Shown piece by piece: positions 30,471 to 41,688 of a stretch of 44,806 nucleotides of DNA (its first letter is position 1; each line of letters begins with the position of its first letter). Source of the stretch: Batkoa obscura (lineage: Eukaryota > Entomophthoromycota > Entomophthoromycetes > Entomophthorales > Batkoaceae). Position numbers and translations under genes: made by a program. The stretch is taken from positions 1-44,806 of the forward strand of contig JASVEC010000127.1 in assembly GCA_030770535.1 (NCBI GenBank). Direction: 5' to 3'. The notes under the pieces were generated by a model. The model saw only the letters and a program-made list of their open reading frames with translations, did not search any database and was not told where the DNA came from.

Positions 30471-32252
30471 ATGCTAAAAGCTAGTAGTACTATAACTCGT
30501 AGTCAAAACAGATGTGACAGGTGTGTCCAACTTCATCGTAAATGCGATAGATTATTGCCCAAATGTCTGTATTGTGAAAAAAGGCAAAAAGAATGCAGTT
30601 ATCCAAGTAAGAATGCATATGGTAAACAACTGTATATGATTGAGGAGAACATAATGAGTTTTAAAGTTATGGATCCACTTAAGCAAAATAATAAAAAGAA
30701 AAAGGAAAAAAGAGTTTTTGTAACGACTGTAATAAAAACGGATAGGAAAAACAAACCATACAAGTGTAGTTTAAGCTCAAAAAATAAGTCATCTGTAATA
30801 GATTTACTTAATAAATACGAGCAAGTCAAATCGCCTGATAACAATAGAGAGCTATATGCTTCCTTTGGCAACTTCCAAAATATTCACCGGATAATGAGCT
30901 TGCGCAATATAATAATTCTACCAAAGCGCTCACCTACAACAGCAGAAGCTATATACCTTTCTGCATTATTAAAATCAAGTATAAATTTAGCAGCACTTGT
31001 GCGAAAACATTGGACTGATTATTTTAGTATATTTAATTTTGAAAACATAAACTATTTTAACTCAATAATAAATAAAGCTATAGATAATTATTTTGCTTAT
31101 AACAATAAAACATTTCCCATGTTTGTAAGAGAAAATTTCAAACTATCGTCAAAGAATGAGACTTTAAGAATGGCTATACTAGTGTGTGGTTTAAAATACA
31201 TGGAGAAATGTGAAATTGCTAGTAATTTAATGGAATACTTTAAAGCTAAACTGAGGATAGTAATAGGTATACCACATCAGATTAAACCGAGCCTGAGCAA
31301 TTTACAATCAATCGCAGCATTGTTAGTAGGTTTTAGTTCTATTACTTGGATACGGGATCAATTTGAACTATATCTTGCCATATTTGAGAAGCTGGCACAA
31401 ACCCTTGGGCTACATATGACATACAAAAATATGGATACCATGTATAAGCTAGAACGTGCCATGACATATTCCTCGATTACAATGATACAACTTGCATATA
31501 AATTAGTATCCGGGAGTTATTTTTCAAAACCTGAAAGGCCTAGATATTTAAGTATAAAGTATATCGAAATTTTAGATAGGCTATTGACTTGCAAAATAGT
31601 CTCTACTGAAGATCAAAACAGTAGAGCTTTTGATCTTGATTGCAATATTATTTTAAGTTCATTTTATAACGATTTCAGCCTTATCACTTTCTCAATACTT
31701 TTACTCAAAGAAAGCCATATAGAACTGGGGAGCTGTGGTAGCTCTCTAAGTAGAACAATATTTAAACTAATGAACAAAGCAGATTTTCTGAGGAGCCATT
31801 ATTATAAACTTTTGATTTTAGTGGGAGTTATTAATAGTTCAAAAACACATCGCACTAAGGCATTGAAATATCAACAAATAATATTATTTTTTTCACACTA
31901 TTTAAAATTTATTATTCAATCTTTAAAATTCCCACAAATTTCCACTTTAAATGACTATAATCAAAGTAAAGAAATGAAAGAAACACATTATTTCAATACT
32001 ATACTAATAGAATGCTATTTAGTCATTAGTTATGGGATAAGGCTACCCTCTTATCATATGTTTCATTTTGGTCTAGGGATGATTATTCAATGCTTAATAT
32101 TCCTTTTAAAATACAAAGGTAAAAGTATGTTGAATTTTAATGGTATTATTAAAGATGGAATAAACTATATGAATGGGTTAAGCAGTATCAATAATTTCTA
32201 CAATTTAGCAACAGATAATATTGAAAGTATTGAATACTCAAAAGTAAAATAG
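30471..32252 (+). CDS. Zn2Cys6 transcription factor, paralogue 2 of local family
   Basis: A single-exon 593-residue protein. The zinc cluster is at residues 15-42 (Cys 15, 18, 25, 32, 35, 42), with CDRC then HRKCDR. The shared family segments are present: KQLYMIEENIMSFKV just after the cluster, then a lysine-rich stretch, AYNNKTFPMFVRENFKLSSK, LRMAILVCGLKYME, and near the C-terminus FHFGLGMIIQCLIFLLKYKG. It is closest to the next gene at 34620, which has the same orientation and similar motifs, suggesting a tandem duplication. The start is supported by alignment of the N-terminus with that paralogue. Function beyond a probable nuclear regulator is unknown. Confidence 0.86.
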   Translation: MLKASSTITRSQNRCDRCVQLHRKCDRLLPKCLYCEKRQKECSYPSKNAYGKQLYMIEENIMSFKVMDPLKQNNKKKKEKRVFVTTVIKTDRKNKPYKCSLSSKNKSSVIDLLNKYEQVKSPDNNRELYASFGNFQNIHRIMSLRNIIILPKRSPTTAEAIYLSALLKSSINLAALVRKHWTDYFSIFNFENINYFNSIINKAIDNYFAYNNKTFPMFVRENFKLSSKNETLRMAILVCGLKYMEKCEIASNLMEYFKAKLRIVIGIPHQIKPSLSNLQSIAALLVGFSSITWIRDQFELYLAIFEKLAQTLGLHMTYKNMDTMYKLERAMTYSSITMIQLAYKLVSGSYFSKPERPRYLSIKYIEILDRLLTCKIVSTEDQNSRAFDLDCNIILSSFYNDFSLITFSILLLKESHIELGSCGSSLSRTIFKLMNKADFLRSHYYKLLILVGVINSSKTHRTKALKYQQIILFFSHYLKFIIQSLKFPQISTLNDYNQSKEMKETHYFNTILIECYLVISYGIRLPSYHMFHFGLGMIIQCLIFLLKYKGKSMLNFNGIIKDGINYMNGLSSINNFYNLATDNIESIEYSKVK

Positions 32253-32628
32253 TGCCCTTTGTATTTTATCTTATTTTATTTTTTAATTCAAATAAAGGCA
32301 CTTTTATAAAGGTTTTATTGTTTATAATAAGATTTACAATGTGAAAATAAATTGAATTTTTGAATAAACTAAGATTAACTAGTTGAAAAAAATATGTTAT
32401 TAAATTATAATAAATAGGCTATTTAAAAGAATATTTTCAATAGGATATTTTGAAAGTTATTAGAGCTTTGGAAATGATGTAGGTCCCTTTTTATAATATA
32501 TCCTAGAACCAATTACTTGAAAGATGTTGTCTATATTAATGATAAAATTTTTAAAAAACCTTGGCAAAATTTCTTAACTATTTTTTGTTATTTAAGAGTC
32601 ATAACAAAGTAGTATGCAAAAATTTATC

Positions 32629-32729
32629 TGGGGATGTTTTTTCTAGCTTCATCCTTTTTTTCGTTTTTTAAGTGCTATTTGAGTGAAAGGATTGTTAGTA
32701 AAACTCTTAAACAAAAAAATACATCTCCA
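32629..32729 (-). mobile_element. MITE
   Basis: It runs from TGGGGATG to CATCTCCA, with a complete interior. It is separated from an oppositely oriented copy by about 60 bp. Confidence 0.92.
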
Positions 32730-32791
32730 TCTTTTATCTTTTGTTGAAACGATTATTGCAGCCATGATATTTGATTCCAGATTTAAAAATA

Positions 32792-32892
32792 TGGGGATAT
32801 ATTTTTGTGTTTAAGAATTTTGCTAATAATTTTGCCACTCAAATAGTGCTTAAAAGATGGAAAAAATAATGAAGCCAAAAAAAACATCCCCA
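32792..32892 (+). mobile_element. MITE, well preserved
   Basis: This 101-bp copy runs from TGGGGATA to CATCCCCA, with TA on the right and AA/TA-like sequence on the left. Confidence 0.93.
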
Positions 32893-33791
32893 TATATTAA
32901 AATGACTAATTTCAAACATTTCTCTATGTTTATAAAATTTAATAATTTAAGCTAATGTGAAAAGCTCTGATACATATTGTAAAACCCTAATGTTTAAATT
33001 ATGTTTAAGGAAAACTATAAAAGAATATTCTAGATGTCGCATAAATTATCTAATATACTTAAATTAAGAGTATACAAAGTCATATCTTTCAACTTGTAAG
33101 TTTCATTCTTTTTTTTAAAACAAATAAAATAAAACGAATAATAAAAAAGCTGACTAGTTAACAAAATATTTTAATATGCCGATTCTTTTCGTTTAAAGAG
33201 GATTGTAACTTTGGGTGTTTTATTACATTAATAATAAAATATTGGATACTTAAGTTGCCCAGATTAAGGGATAAAGTCACCAATGAAGTTCCTTTAATAA
33301 ACTGAGAATTACACAACTGATCCTTATTTTCGAAAGCAATAGGAAAGTGGAATATAGCCCACTCCACTTATGTTTTCTAAAATATTGCCCATAAATAATA
33401 TTTAGTTTAACTACGTTATGCTTCAAATTAATAAATAAACTGTTTTGGATCTTACAAAATTTACATTTTGTATTTTATATTTTATATTTTTTAAATATTT
33501 CGATTCTTTATTCTAAATATTACTTTTTCTTTTTTTACAAACTTTTATAAAATTCAACTAAGCTGAGCCAAAAATATGAATTTGTATCTTGTTATAAATA
33601 TATACATGTAATGTTCATTTTGGATTATAAAAATTAAGACATATATTTAGTATACTTAAATCATACTCCCAATGTGAACAAATATTAAGCGATATTGAAA
33701 ATGCTAAAATTTATGTTTATGTGGCTTCTCTTGGTAAATCACCTTTCTATTTATAGTGTGTTGTTTCATAATAGTATAGTAAAAATTAACA

Positions 33792-33892
33792 TGGAGCTGT
33801 TTTTTTGGTTTCATAACTTTTTCCATTTTCTAAGCGCTATTTGAGCGGGGAGATTGTTAGTAAAATTATTAAGCAAAAAAAATACATCTTCA
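33792..33892 (-). mobile_element. MITE
   Basis: It runs from TGGAGCTG to ACATCTTCA, with the full interior in minus orientation (TTTCCATTTTCTAAGCGC). Both terminal repeats show substitutions. Confidence 0.88.
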
Positions 33893-34619
33893 CATGTTAA
33901 ACAAAATTAAGTATATTGCATTTTTATTTATAAATCATTTGAAAAATCACATAATATAATTTTTAAATTAGAATACAAACTTTCTTGTAGACATTTATTA
34001 TGGCTCTTTTTAGCTTTTATAAAACTCTCGAGACATTTTTGTAAAGCACGAAACTAAAAGTCACTTGATATATGATGGAACATTTCATTAATAATTAAAT
34101 ATGATAACAATTTCGTATTTATTATTAAATCATATGCTATTAAATCATTAGGCAGAAGTTTACAAATCCTAATAGAATTTTTTATGGCTTAACTCATGAA
34201 GGTTAAATGAGTACAAACATAGCAACTGACTCCCTTTTACACTAAATAAAAAGCCATGTATATCGTTATGGTTTTGCTTAAGTAAAATAATTGACATAGC
34301 TATGCCAATATCTGTTAAGCTGAAACTCAGAATTATCACTTCTTATAAATTTATACTATAGAGGCTATTAATAGAAATAGGAATATTTAGTGCATATATT
34401 AAATTTTTGTTAATAAACAAGATTTAAATTATAGTGTAATTACGGTAATGAATAAACTAAATAAATGTGTTATTGGCCTTGAAATAGGAATAACTGAGGC
34501 AGATTTTAGATAAATTAATCAATAAGCTTTGGATATCTAGTACCTCAAATTTTTGCGACTTTCGTAAAAGTATATTAAAACCTTTCTAACTTTTTTACTT
34601 TTTATTTTTGTAATATTGA

Positions 34620-36344
34620 ATGCAATCAAACATACAAACTACTTCCCGTAGTTCAACTAGATGCGACAGATGCATAAAGCTTCATCGAAAATGTAATAGA
34701 TCATTACCAAATTGTCAATATTGCGAAAAAAGGAAAGCGTTGTGCACTTATTTAACAAAGAATATATATAGCAAACAGCTGCTTACAATAGAGGATAATA
34801 TATCTAGTTTTAAGCTAGAAGGGTCAGCAAAAAAAAGGGTCGCAAATAAAGCTAAATTGCAAAAAGAAAAAATAGAAAGCAAAGATATGCATAACAAGGG
34901 ATTGCAGCTAGTTAAATCAATAAAGGCTTTTCAAAATCAAACGGTATTAGAAATATTTAGAAGCTATCCAGACAAGAGGTCTTTCCAAAATTTGATGACT
35001 TTATTTCAATATCCATCACTATTTAGTCAAAACGAGAATCAATCTGTTTTGCTAGACCTAAGCTTAAAATTTGCACCATTAGTAAAGAGCCAAAGAACAC
35101 TTAGACCACATAGTATACCAGAAACAAGAAGGATAGTAAATTTAAATTTAATATTAAATAAAGCGTATGAGAGTTTTTTTATGTATAGTAATAAAATATT
35201 CCCAGTACTTATAAGGTCACATTTTGATATTTCTTCAAAGGAAGATCCTTTAAAAATGTCGATATTATTAGTTGGTTTAACCTATATGGAAAAAAGTGAA
35301 GTAACTAACTACCTTGAAGGATATTTCAAAAGCAAACTTAGAATTTATCTTGGTACACCTCATTTAATCAAACCGACGTTACAAAATGTGCAAGCAATTT
35401 CTGTACTATTATTTTATTCACATTCAATTAATTGGGTTTATTCTCAATTTACAAATTATCTTGGATATTGTGCAAAAGCAATCCACCTTTTAGGCCTAGA
35501 TTCCTATTCCAATAAAATCCATCCACATAAGTTACTCGAAAGAGCCATGCTGTACTCATGCCTAACAATGCTTCAAACTTTTATTATTTTAATAACTGGA
35601 TTTTATTTGTCTATGCCACGAAAGCCAAAATATTTGTTATATCAATATTTTAACGTTAGGGTTAACCTTGCAATGAATAACAAAGTGATGCTTATTACCA
35701 AAGAAAGCTTTGATATAAGTTGCAAAATTACGATGTGTTCATTTTATTGTGATTTAAGTTTAATAGCGTTCCATATTCGTTTACTAAAAGAAAGTTATAT
35801 AGTCTGTAATGATGATATAAGGATAAAAGAAGTAACAACACATCTGTTGAACAAAATTAAAAAAGTGAAAGAGCATTACTTTACTATAATTATTCAACTA
35901 GGTATACCATCATATACAGGAAGCTTAAATCCATCAATTCGAGTCTATATAAATGTCATATTATTTCTTTGTCATTTTTTGAAATTTTTTTCATTATCTC
36001 TAAAATTTTATCATCCTATGCAAATAGATACATCTCACTTTTCAACTCAGTTTTCACTAGAAAACGAAACAAAATATTTAAACGAAATATTAATTGAGTG
36101 CCATTTAACTATTATTTATGGTACAAAGTTAAAGATACTTGAGATGTTTAGCTTTGGGTTGGGTATAATTACTCAATGTATCATCTTTCTTATTCGGTAT
36201 AAAGCAAAAAGCAGTCTAAGTTTCAATAATACGGTTGAAAATGGATTATACTATTTGAAACAGTCAAGTAAAATTGAAATATTTCACACCATGGCTACTA
36301 TCAATATTAATATTATTGAATACATCAAAAGTAAATATGCTTGA
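34620..36344 (+). CDS. Zn2Cys6 transcription factor, paralogue 3 of local family
   Basis: A single-exon 574-residue protein. The zinc cluster is at residues 15-42 (Cys 15, 18, 25, 32, 35, 42), with CDRCIKLHRKCNR. The segment KQLLTIEDNISSFKL follows, then a Lys-rich linker, NLMTLFQYPSLF, MYSNKIFPVLIRSHFDISSK, LKMSILLVGLTYMEKSE and, near the C-terminus, FSFGLGIITQCIIFLIRYKA. These match paralogue 2 most closely and paralogues 1 and 4 more distantly. Start and frame are supported by that alignment. No ligand or DNA target can be read from the sequence. Confidence 0.86.
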   Translation: MQSNIQTTSRSSTRCDRCIKLHRKCNRSLPNCQYCEKRKALCTYLTKNIYSKQLLTIEDNISSFKLEGSAKKRVANKAKLQKEKIESKDMHNKGLQLVKSIKAFQNQTVLEIFRSYPDKRSFQNLMTLFQYPSLFSQNENQSVLLDLSLKFAPLVKSQRTLRPHSIPETRRIVNLNLILNKAYESFFMYSNKIFPVLIRSHFDISSKEDPLKMSILLVGLTYMEKSEVTNYLEGYFKSKLRIYLGTPHLIKPTLQNVQAISVLLFYSHSINWVYSQFTNYLGYCAKAIHLLGLDSYSNKIHPHKLLERAMLYSCLTMLQTFIILITGFYLSMPRKPKYLLYQYFNVRVNLAMNNKVMLITKESFDISCKITMCSFYCDLSLIAFHIRLLKESYIVCNDDIRIKEVTTHLLNKIKKVKEHYFTIIIQLGIPSYTGSLNPSIRVYINVILFLCHFLKFFSLSLKFYHPMQIDTSHFSTQFSLENETKYLNEILIECHLTIIYGTKLKILEMFSFGLGIITQCIIFLIRYKAKSSLSFNNTVENGLYYLKQSSKIEIFHTMATININIIEYIKSKYA

Positions 36345-36962
36345 AATTTAAATTTTAATAAACTTTCAACTTCATTGTTTTATAAGCTATTGAATGTTAA
36401 TACTATTTATTATTTATAATTTATCAAATAAAATTCTTATATTCGACTAAAAAGTAAAAAATAAATAATGGAGATATTCTTTTTAACTTCATTACTTTTT
36501 CTATTTTAAGCACTACTTGAGTGGAAAGATTGTAGTAAAATTCTTAAACAAAAAAACACCCCCCCTAATATTATTAAACTATGTTTAAACAAATTTGTAA
36601 AAATAAAATCAAAATCAAACAAATAATAACATATAAAGCCAATCTTCCTGTATACCTCTTAATACCTTAAAGCAGCCGCTACTCTTTATATTTATCATTT
36701 GATCATATTAAAGTTTACCAAGTAGTAAAAATGAAATAAATATAGTCAAATATTCAATTAATGGCTTTAAGTGTATACACAGATCCTTGGTACATACTTA
36801 TTCTTTTCGTGTTTATTATCTCAAATATAAAGTAAATGACCACGATTTTATATAAAACTTGAATTAATTGCTTATTATGGCCCTTTGTATGAAAAATTAG
36901 CATTGAAAGTGTAAAAAATTTGATTGTATTATCTCATTACACATTATTTTATTGTTACAATT
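36345..36962. other. Convergent intergenic region with one MITE
   Basis: About 0.6 kb between convergent gene ends. It contains the MITE at 36469-36566 and otherwise nothing I recognise. Confidence 0.55.
36469..36566 (-). mobile_element. MITE
   Basis: It starts TGGAGATA and ends in a C-rich terminal repeat (CACCCCCCCTA). The interior CTTCATTACTTTTTCTATTT is intact in minus orientation, with small deletions. Confidence 0.85.
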
Positions 36963-38666
36963 TTAATTAAAATATGAAAGTTGGTTAAAAGTAGTTGCTA
37001 GATGTCTTGGTAATTCATAGTGATCAAGGGCACTCTTAATGGAATCTAAAGCAAACCTAGCTTGGCTTGAGACTCTTTTACTATTATATGTTTGTAATAG
37101 ATTTAGTTTTTCTATCATTTTCAAACAAATATTCTCACTTTCGTTGTATAACTCTAAGTAGTTGTTATCTTTAAAATGCAGTATATTGAAATAAAAATAT
37201 ATACTATATATTATTTGACTTAAATAGGGTAGCTCATAATTTGCGTGGTATTGAATCTCGTCGCCTCTAGGAGTAAGTTTAATAAATGAAGTATTTTTTA
37301 GTACATTTAAGTAGATATCTTTATCTAAAAAGCTTTCACTAATCTTGTTAGAAATCTCGAATAGCAACTCTATTTCATGTCTTGGAAAAATAATTGGTTT
37401 TGGGTATATCAACACTGAAGGGTAATACAATGAAATAAAATTTGTTTGTTGTATAATATAAAAATAATAATGCAAATTAGAGCCGTAATTATCTTCTCGA
37501 TCACCGTCAAATTGATAGGTTTGATTCAAGTTTAGAATAGAAACCAAACAAAAACTGAAATCATCTGAAGATAATTTTAATTCTTCGACTGGTATTTTAG
37601 AATAATCTTTTTCATTATACTTTAGTTTTAATTTGTATACATGATTGGCTATTTTCATATTAACTTCCCCTATATTCTTTACAACTGTGGTTTGTAACCA
37701 CTCTCCAACAAGTCCCTTTTTAACTAAAGATTTAAAATCGAAGTTGTTTACTTTCCTACTATTTTGAATGAATGGTGATAGTACCTGAATATCAAAACGT
37801 ATTAAAGGAAAATCAGGTATGGTAGAGCATAATATAAGATAATTTACATACAGCGTTTTCCAAAGCTTGGTTCCTTTTTCAAAATCACTAGAATTAGCAA
37901 ACTGGTTATCACAATTGTTATAATTCAAGCATTCTGCCATTCTGATAGCAGAAGTGTAATAAAGTTTGGCTTTAGCATAATTGAAATGTGTTAAACTAAC
38001 ATAGGTTAGCAAGCCAAGCGCAACAATATCGCTATAAGTAGGTGAGGAATAAGCCAGTGGTAAGAGCTGCTTTATTTTCCTTAAGCAGCTTCCATATATA
38101 TATTTGTAAAGGCTTCCCTTGCGAGATAGTGTAAACCTTGCTAACATTGCTAAATATGCGCAAGATAATAAATCAGGCTTTCGATTTAGATCAACGTATT
38201 CATTCAAATTCTCAAACCATAATTTATAAGGGTCGATTACTTTGACAAAAACTTCTCTCCCTTGTTCTAAGAATGTACCATATTTTTGTCCGATATTTAT
38301 TATTATTTTATTATCTATAGTAAAATAACGTTCATTTGAGTCATAGTATTTGTGAAAATTTAATATAGCCGACTTTATCTTATACTCATAAGCGAGTATC
38401 TCTGTCTCATATTCGATACATTTTATGTTATTTTCATTCAACTCTTTTAAAATAACATTAATCCATCTTATATATTCTAAAAATCTTAATTAGTGTTATT
38501 TGATTATTTTAAAATTACCATATGTTAGACCTTTAATATCCTTATTACTACACTGTAATATACTTTTAGAATTGTTTATTAATATCTCCAAGTTGTCAAG
38601 TCTTATTCTAAACGCGTCCGCTTGGCTTCTTATTTTTTGGGGTCGATTCCTCTTTTTTACTTCCAT
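36963..38666 (-). CDS. Zinc-cluster-factor-like protein without a zinc cluster
   Basis: Two exons, 38666-38519 and 38476-36963, are joined by a 42-nt intron (donor GTAATT, CTAAT-like branch, acceptor TTTTTAG), giving 553 residues. The join makes TY-E-YIRWINVILKELNE continuous, so the protein starts at ATG 38666 rather than inside the second exon. The N-terminus MEVKKRNRPQKIRSQADAFR and then IRLDNLEILI looks like the basic linker and coiled coil that normally follow a Zn2Cys6 cluster, but no cysteine cluster precedes it and a stop lies just upstream in frame. The body has a region (AIRMAECLNYNN, then KLWKTLYVNYLIL and IRFDIQVLSP) resembling the middle homology region of fungal regulators. It may act as a partner or competitor of zinc-cluster factors; that is inference. 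Confidence 0.72.
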
Positions 38667-39147
38667 TTTTCAAAGAATGATTAGAGAAGCTTGGCAAACT
38701 TAACAAATTTTAATCAAACTGGATTTCACTAAAAACTTATAATTTGGTCTCAATTATTTAACTAAAATTGCAAATTTGGTTCAATCCTAAGTAGTGGCTT
38801 TAAATGGTGACTGTTTTACAAAGGGGCAAAATCGTGAAAATTCTAGAACATGAGAAATTTTAATTAATTTGAAAAGGGTCAAAACTTAAAATCATTTTAA
38901 TAATATTGACCTCAAATATCAAATATCGATAAATTAGCTACAGTTTCATTACTGTTTGATTCATGACAATATTAGTATTGTTTATTGTTTATCTTTAATA
39001 TATGATGTATTGACTTTTTACTATTCCTTTTAACTTAATTATCAAAAAATAGGCTAGAAACCAAACAAATTATGAATAAATTAGTTTATTAAAATTCTAA
39101 ACAGGCTAATATCACTAGCTAAATATTGAAATAACTTTTAAGACGCC
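38667..39147. other. Intergenic region upstream of the cluster-less factor
   Basis: I searched the minus strand here for a missing zinc-cluster exon and saw no cysteine-rich coding stretch. No MITE is present. Confidence 0.5.
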
Positions 39148-40221
39148 TTAAATAAAAAAACTCTCTAAAGCGGAATGATTTGAGTTCTTAAACCCATGCC
39201 AGATAGGCTTTGCGTTCTTTGATTGAATAGGATTAAGTTGACTGGATTCTGGTTGAGGGTAAGAAGAATTAAAAATTTCTAATAAATTGGTAATCACTTC
39301 TTGAAGTTGACAGTCTGCATTTATCATATGGAATGGAAAATGTTTCATCAAACATGTTACTGAACCCATGTTTTGTTCAAAAGCTTTGTAACGGGTAAGA
39401 ACAAGTTGTTCACTAAGATCAGTACATCTTTCTTCTATAAGGCTTCCTTTACCACTTTCCAACACCTTTTGATTATGCAATTTGGCTTGCATACCCCTTT
39501 GCATCTGACGAACTAAACTGGTTTGTTTTGAAATATACAAAATGGCTACTTTAAAAGAAGGTAAAGGGAAACGTTGGGTCAAACCAGTGTTTAGAGAAGA
39601 TTGATTAAGCTGCTTTAACTTGTTAGAAAGATGAACTAAACAGTCTACCTGTATCTGGGTTCTCGGAAATCCATCTACAATTAATGGTACTGATTGATCA
39701 CGTTCCATACATGCAAATATTAAATGTTCTAATACCGTAGCATCATCAATCATTATACCTTGATCAATTAGTTCTTTCATTGCCGGTGATTTTAATAAAG
39801 AACTCATACAAATTGGCGTATTTGTTGAGCGCTGGGCTTCAATTATATGCGGCGTAACCGTACCCTTTCCTGAGCCTGGTGCTCCAATTAAAAACAAGAT
39901 ATCTCTTGGCATGGTAAAATTAAGTAAACCTACTTCATTTTCTATTTTTTCCCACACACTATCAAACAATTGTTTTGATTCTGTAACGTTGATGTCTTGA
40001 GTAGAAACTGAACTTTTTTCTACTAATAATGAGGATGCAGGTTCAAAGTTAGAACTGGTAGTAGACAAATTGCGCTCCTGTTGTTTGAAAGTAGAAATTG
40101 GCTTATTTGGAGTAGAGTAGGTTTGTAGTAATGGTTTATAACTAAATCTTAAGGTCGGAGATAATACACCACGTAATGGACGAGCTAAAGGAGATATAAT
40201 CTTTGGGCTTAAAGTATTCAT
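39148..40221 (-). CDS. Adenylate kinase family protein, probably mitochondrial
   Basis: A single-exon 357-residue nucleoside-monophosphate kinase-like protein, expected to transfer a phosphate from a nucleoside triphosphate to a monophosphate. It has a P-loop (GAPGSGKGT, residues 113-121), a VDGFPR motif (182-187), a basic LID-like segment (RQMQRG, about 238-243) and the late motif RCTDLSEQLVLTRYKAF (265-281). The first 60 residues are rich in Arg, Ser and Pro with very few acidic residues, which fits a mitochondrial presequence. The nucleotide-binding loop reads MSSLLK where classical adenylate kinases have a (G)DLLR motif, so substrate preference may differ. The roughly 100 residues before the P-loop and the tail after 310 are longer than in core enzymes. 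Nucleotide specificity cannot be decided by eye. Confidence 0.82.
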   Translation of the reverse strand: MNTLSPKIISPLARPLRGVLSPTLRFSYKPLLQTYSTPNKPISTFKQQERNLSTTSSNFEPASSLLVEKSSVSTQDINVTESKQLFDSVWEKIENEVGLLNFTMPRDILFLIGAPGSGKGTVTPHIIEAQRSTNTPICMSSLLKSPAMKELIDQGIMIDDATVLEHLIFACMERDQSVPLIVDGFPRTQIQVDCLVHLSNKLKQLNQSSLNTGLTQRFPLPSFKVAILYISKQTSLVRQMQRGMQAKLHNQKVLESGKGSLIEERCTDLSEQLVLTRYKAFEQNMGSVTCLMKHFPFHMINADCQLQEVITNLLEIFNSSYPQPESSQLNPIQSKNAKPIWHGFKNSNHSALESFFI

Positions 40222-41688
40222 TTTAAACTAAAACTATTGAATTAAATAAAAAATGATAAATTTAGTTTTATATTTCCATTAAAATAAGTTGGAAGTGATG
40301 TTAAAGATTGAATTAATAGATTTGAATCTTAAATTTGGATCTTGTTTGTTTAAATATTAGCTAAATTTGATATATTGGGGATGGAGTTTTATTCAAATAT
40401 TTTAATTTGGGAATTAAGCCAATGAAATCTTACTTTTTGCCCCACCCCCATTTTAAGCTTTATAGTTATTTAGGGTTTTAATTAGTGGATTAAAGAGGGG
40501 CATCAGGTTGATCTAAAAGGTAATAAAAATTACCAATCATTTAATCATTATTGAAATAATGCTTAGTTGATTACGTTAAAATAAAAGGGAAAATGTTATG
40601 TTGGTAAAGGATATGATCTCACCTTCTGCTTAAAATATATAATATCCGATTTAAGCAGAGTTATAAATAGTATCAAATTTGTAAGAAACTTACAAACTAT
40701 ATTGTTATTAAGCGATGATAAAGAATTTTATTAATTTATAATAGTATTGTTTTTGAAAGTATAAAATAGTAAGTAATTAATATAAAATAAAATAAATTAA
40801 AACAAAGTTACAATTTCACATAAGTTTATTGAAATATTAACAAATTTGGGTACATTATAGTCGGTATTGGTTAAACATTAAAATTTAATATCAAATATTA
40901 ACTTTGTCTTGCGAAATAAGCACTAGACCTATATACCATAAGTGGGGTCATTGATCAATATTGTTTTTATGCGCGATAGCTTAAAGCCGTATAATTATAA
41001 TATTAAATTCAAACACTTTAAAGTGTAAAACATAAATAACCGCTTGCTAACAAATTATTATAAATTAACTTAATTGCATTACTACATTAATAAATTAGGT
41101 ATTTTAAGAAAAGGCTTTTAGAGAGAACTGAAATTAATATTAGTATACTTACCTGTATGTATGAATAATATCAGAAAACATTATATGTGGTACCTCATAA
41201 AGCTCTTACTAATTTATAACTCCTCCAAGATTTTAAAAAATAATACTACATGTCTTACTAAAAGTTAAGGGCAGTAGTTATAATCAATAGTAGTAATATT
41301 ATTAAAAACGTTAGCCATTTTTTATTGTTTAGTCTCTCTATATTTAGTATATTCCTTGATTTAAAAAGTTTAATAAAATCACTAATAAAATAGTAAAAAG
41401 CTTGTAGTAATTAAAGTTGCTGTAAAAGGATAAAAACATAATAAAATATAACGAAAATAAGACTATAAATATATTATTTGATTTTTATAAGCTTTGGATG
41501 GTGCTAGATATAAATGAGTTTGGTAAAATTTTATTCTAATTTTATTCCTTGTAATTTTGGGGTAAAGTTAATGTAAGAATTCTTTATAGTGCATTTTGTA
41601 AACAATATTAAAATTGAAATTAGAATTAAAATCCAAGTATTTTTATTTAATTTGTGACTTTACTGCTTATAAGCTAACTTAGTTGTAC
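40222..41688. other. Intergenic region, no gene seen
   Basis: 1.5 kb of AT-rich sequence between the kinase start and the 3' end of the next regulator. It holds a TATA-like site near 40270 and no MITE. A TTGGGGATGG stretch at about 40374 lacks the rest of the MITE. Confidence 0.5.
40266..40272 (-). promoter_or_regulatory. TATA-box candidate of the kinase gene
   Basis: TATAAAA reads toward the gene about 51 bases before its ATG. It is a single match in AT-rich DNA. Confidence 0.3.

Larger units (their letters stand above)
32253..34619. other. Intergenic region with three MITEs
   Basis: 2.4 kb between two tandem zinc-cluster genes. MITEs occupy 32629-32729, 32792-32892 and 33792-33892. The 69-codon minus-strand frame at 33158-33367 has no recognisable similarity, and I do not support it as a gene. 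Confidence 0.55.

Noticed and set aside
33158-33367. 69-codon minus-strand frame
   Set aside because: Better composition than the other shadows, but no recognisable domain, and it is too short to support on its own.
38500-38703. 67-codon plus-strand frame
   Set aside because: Antisense of the first exon of the cluster-less regulator.
40374-40400. TTGGGGATGG stretch resembling a MITE start
   Set aside because: No family interior and no matching right end follow.
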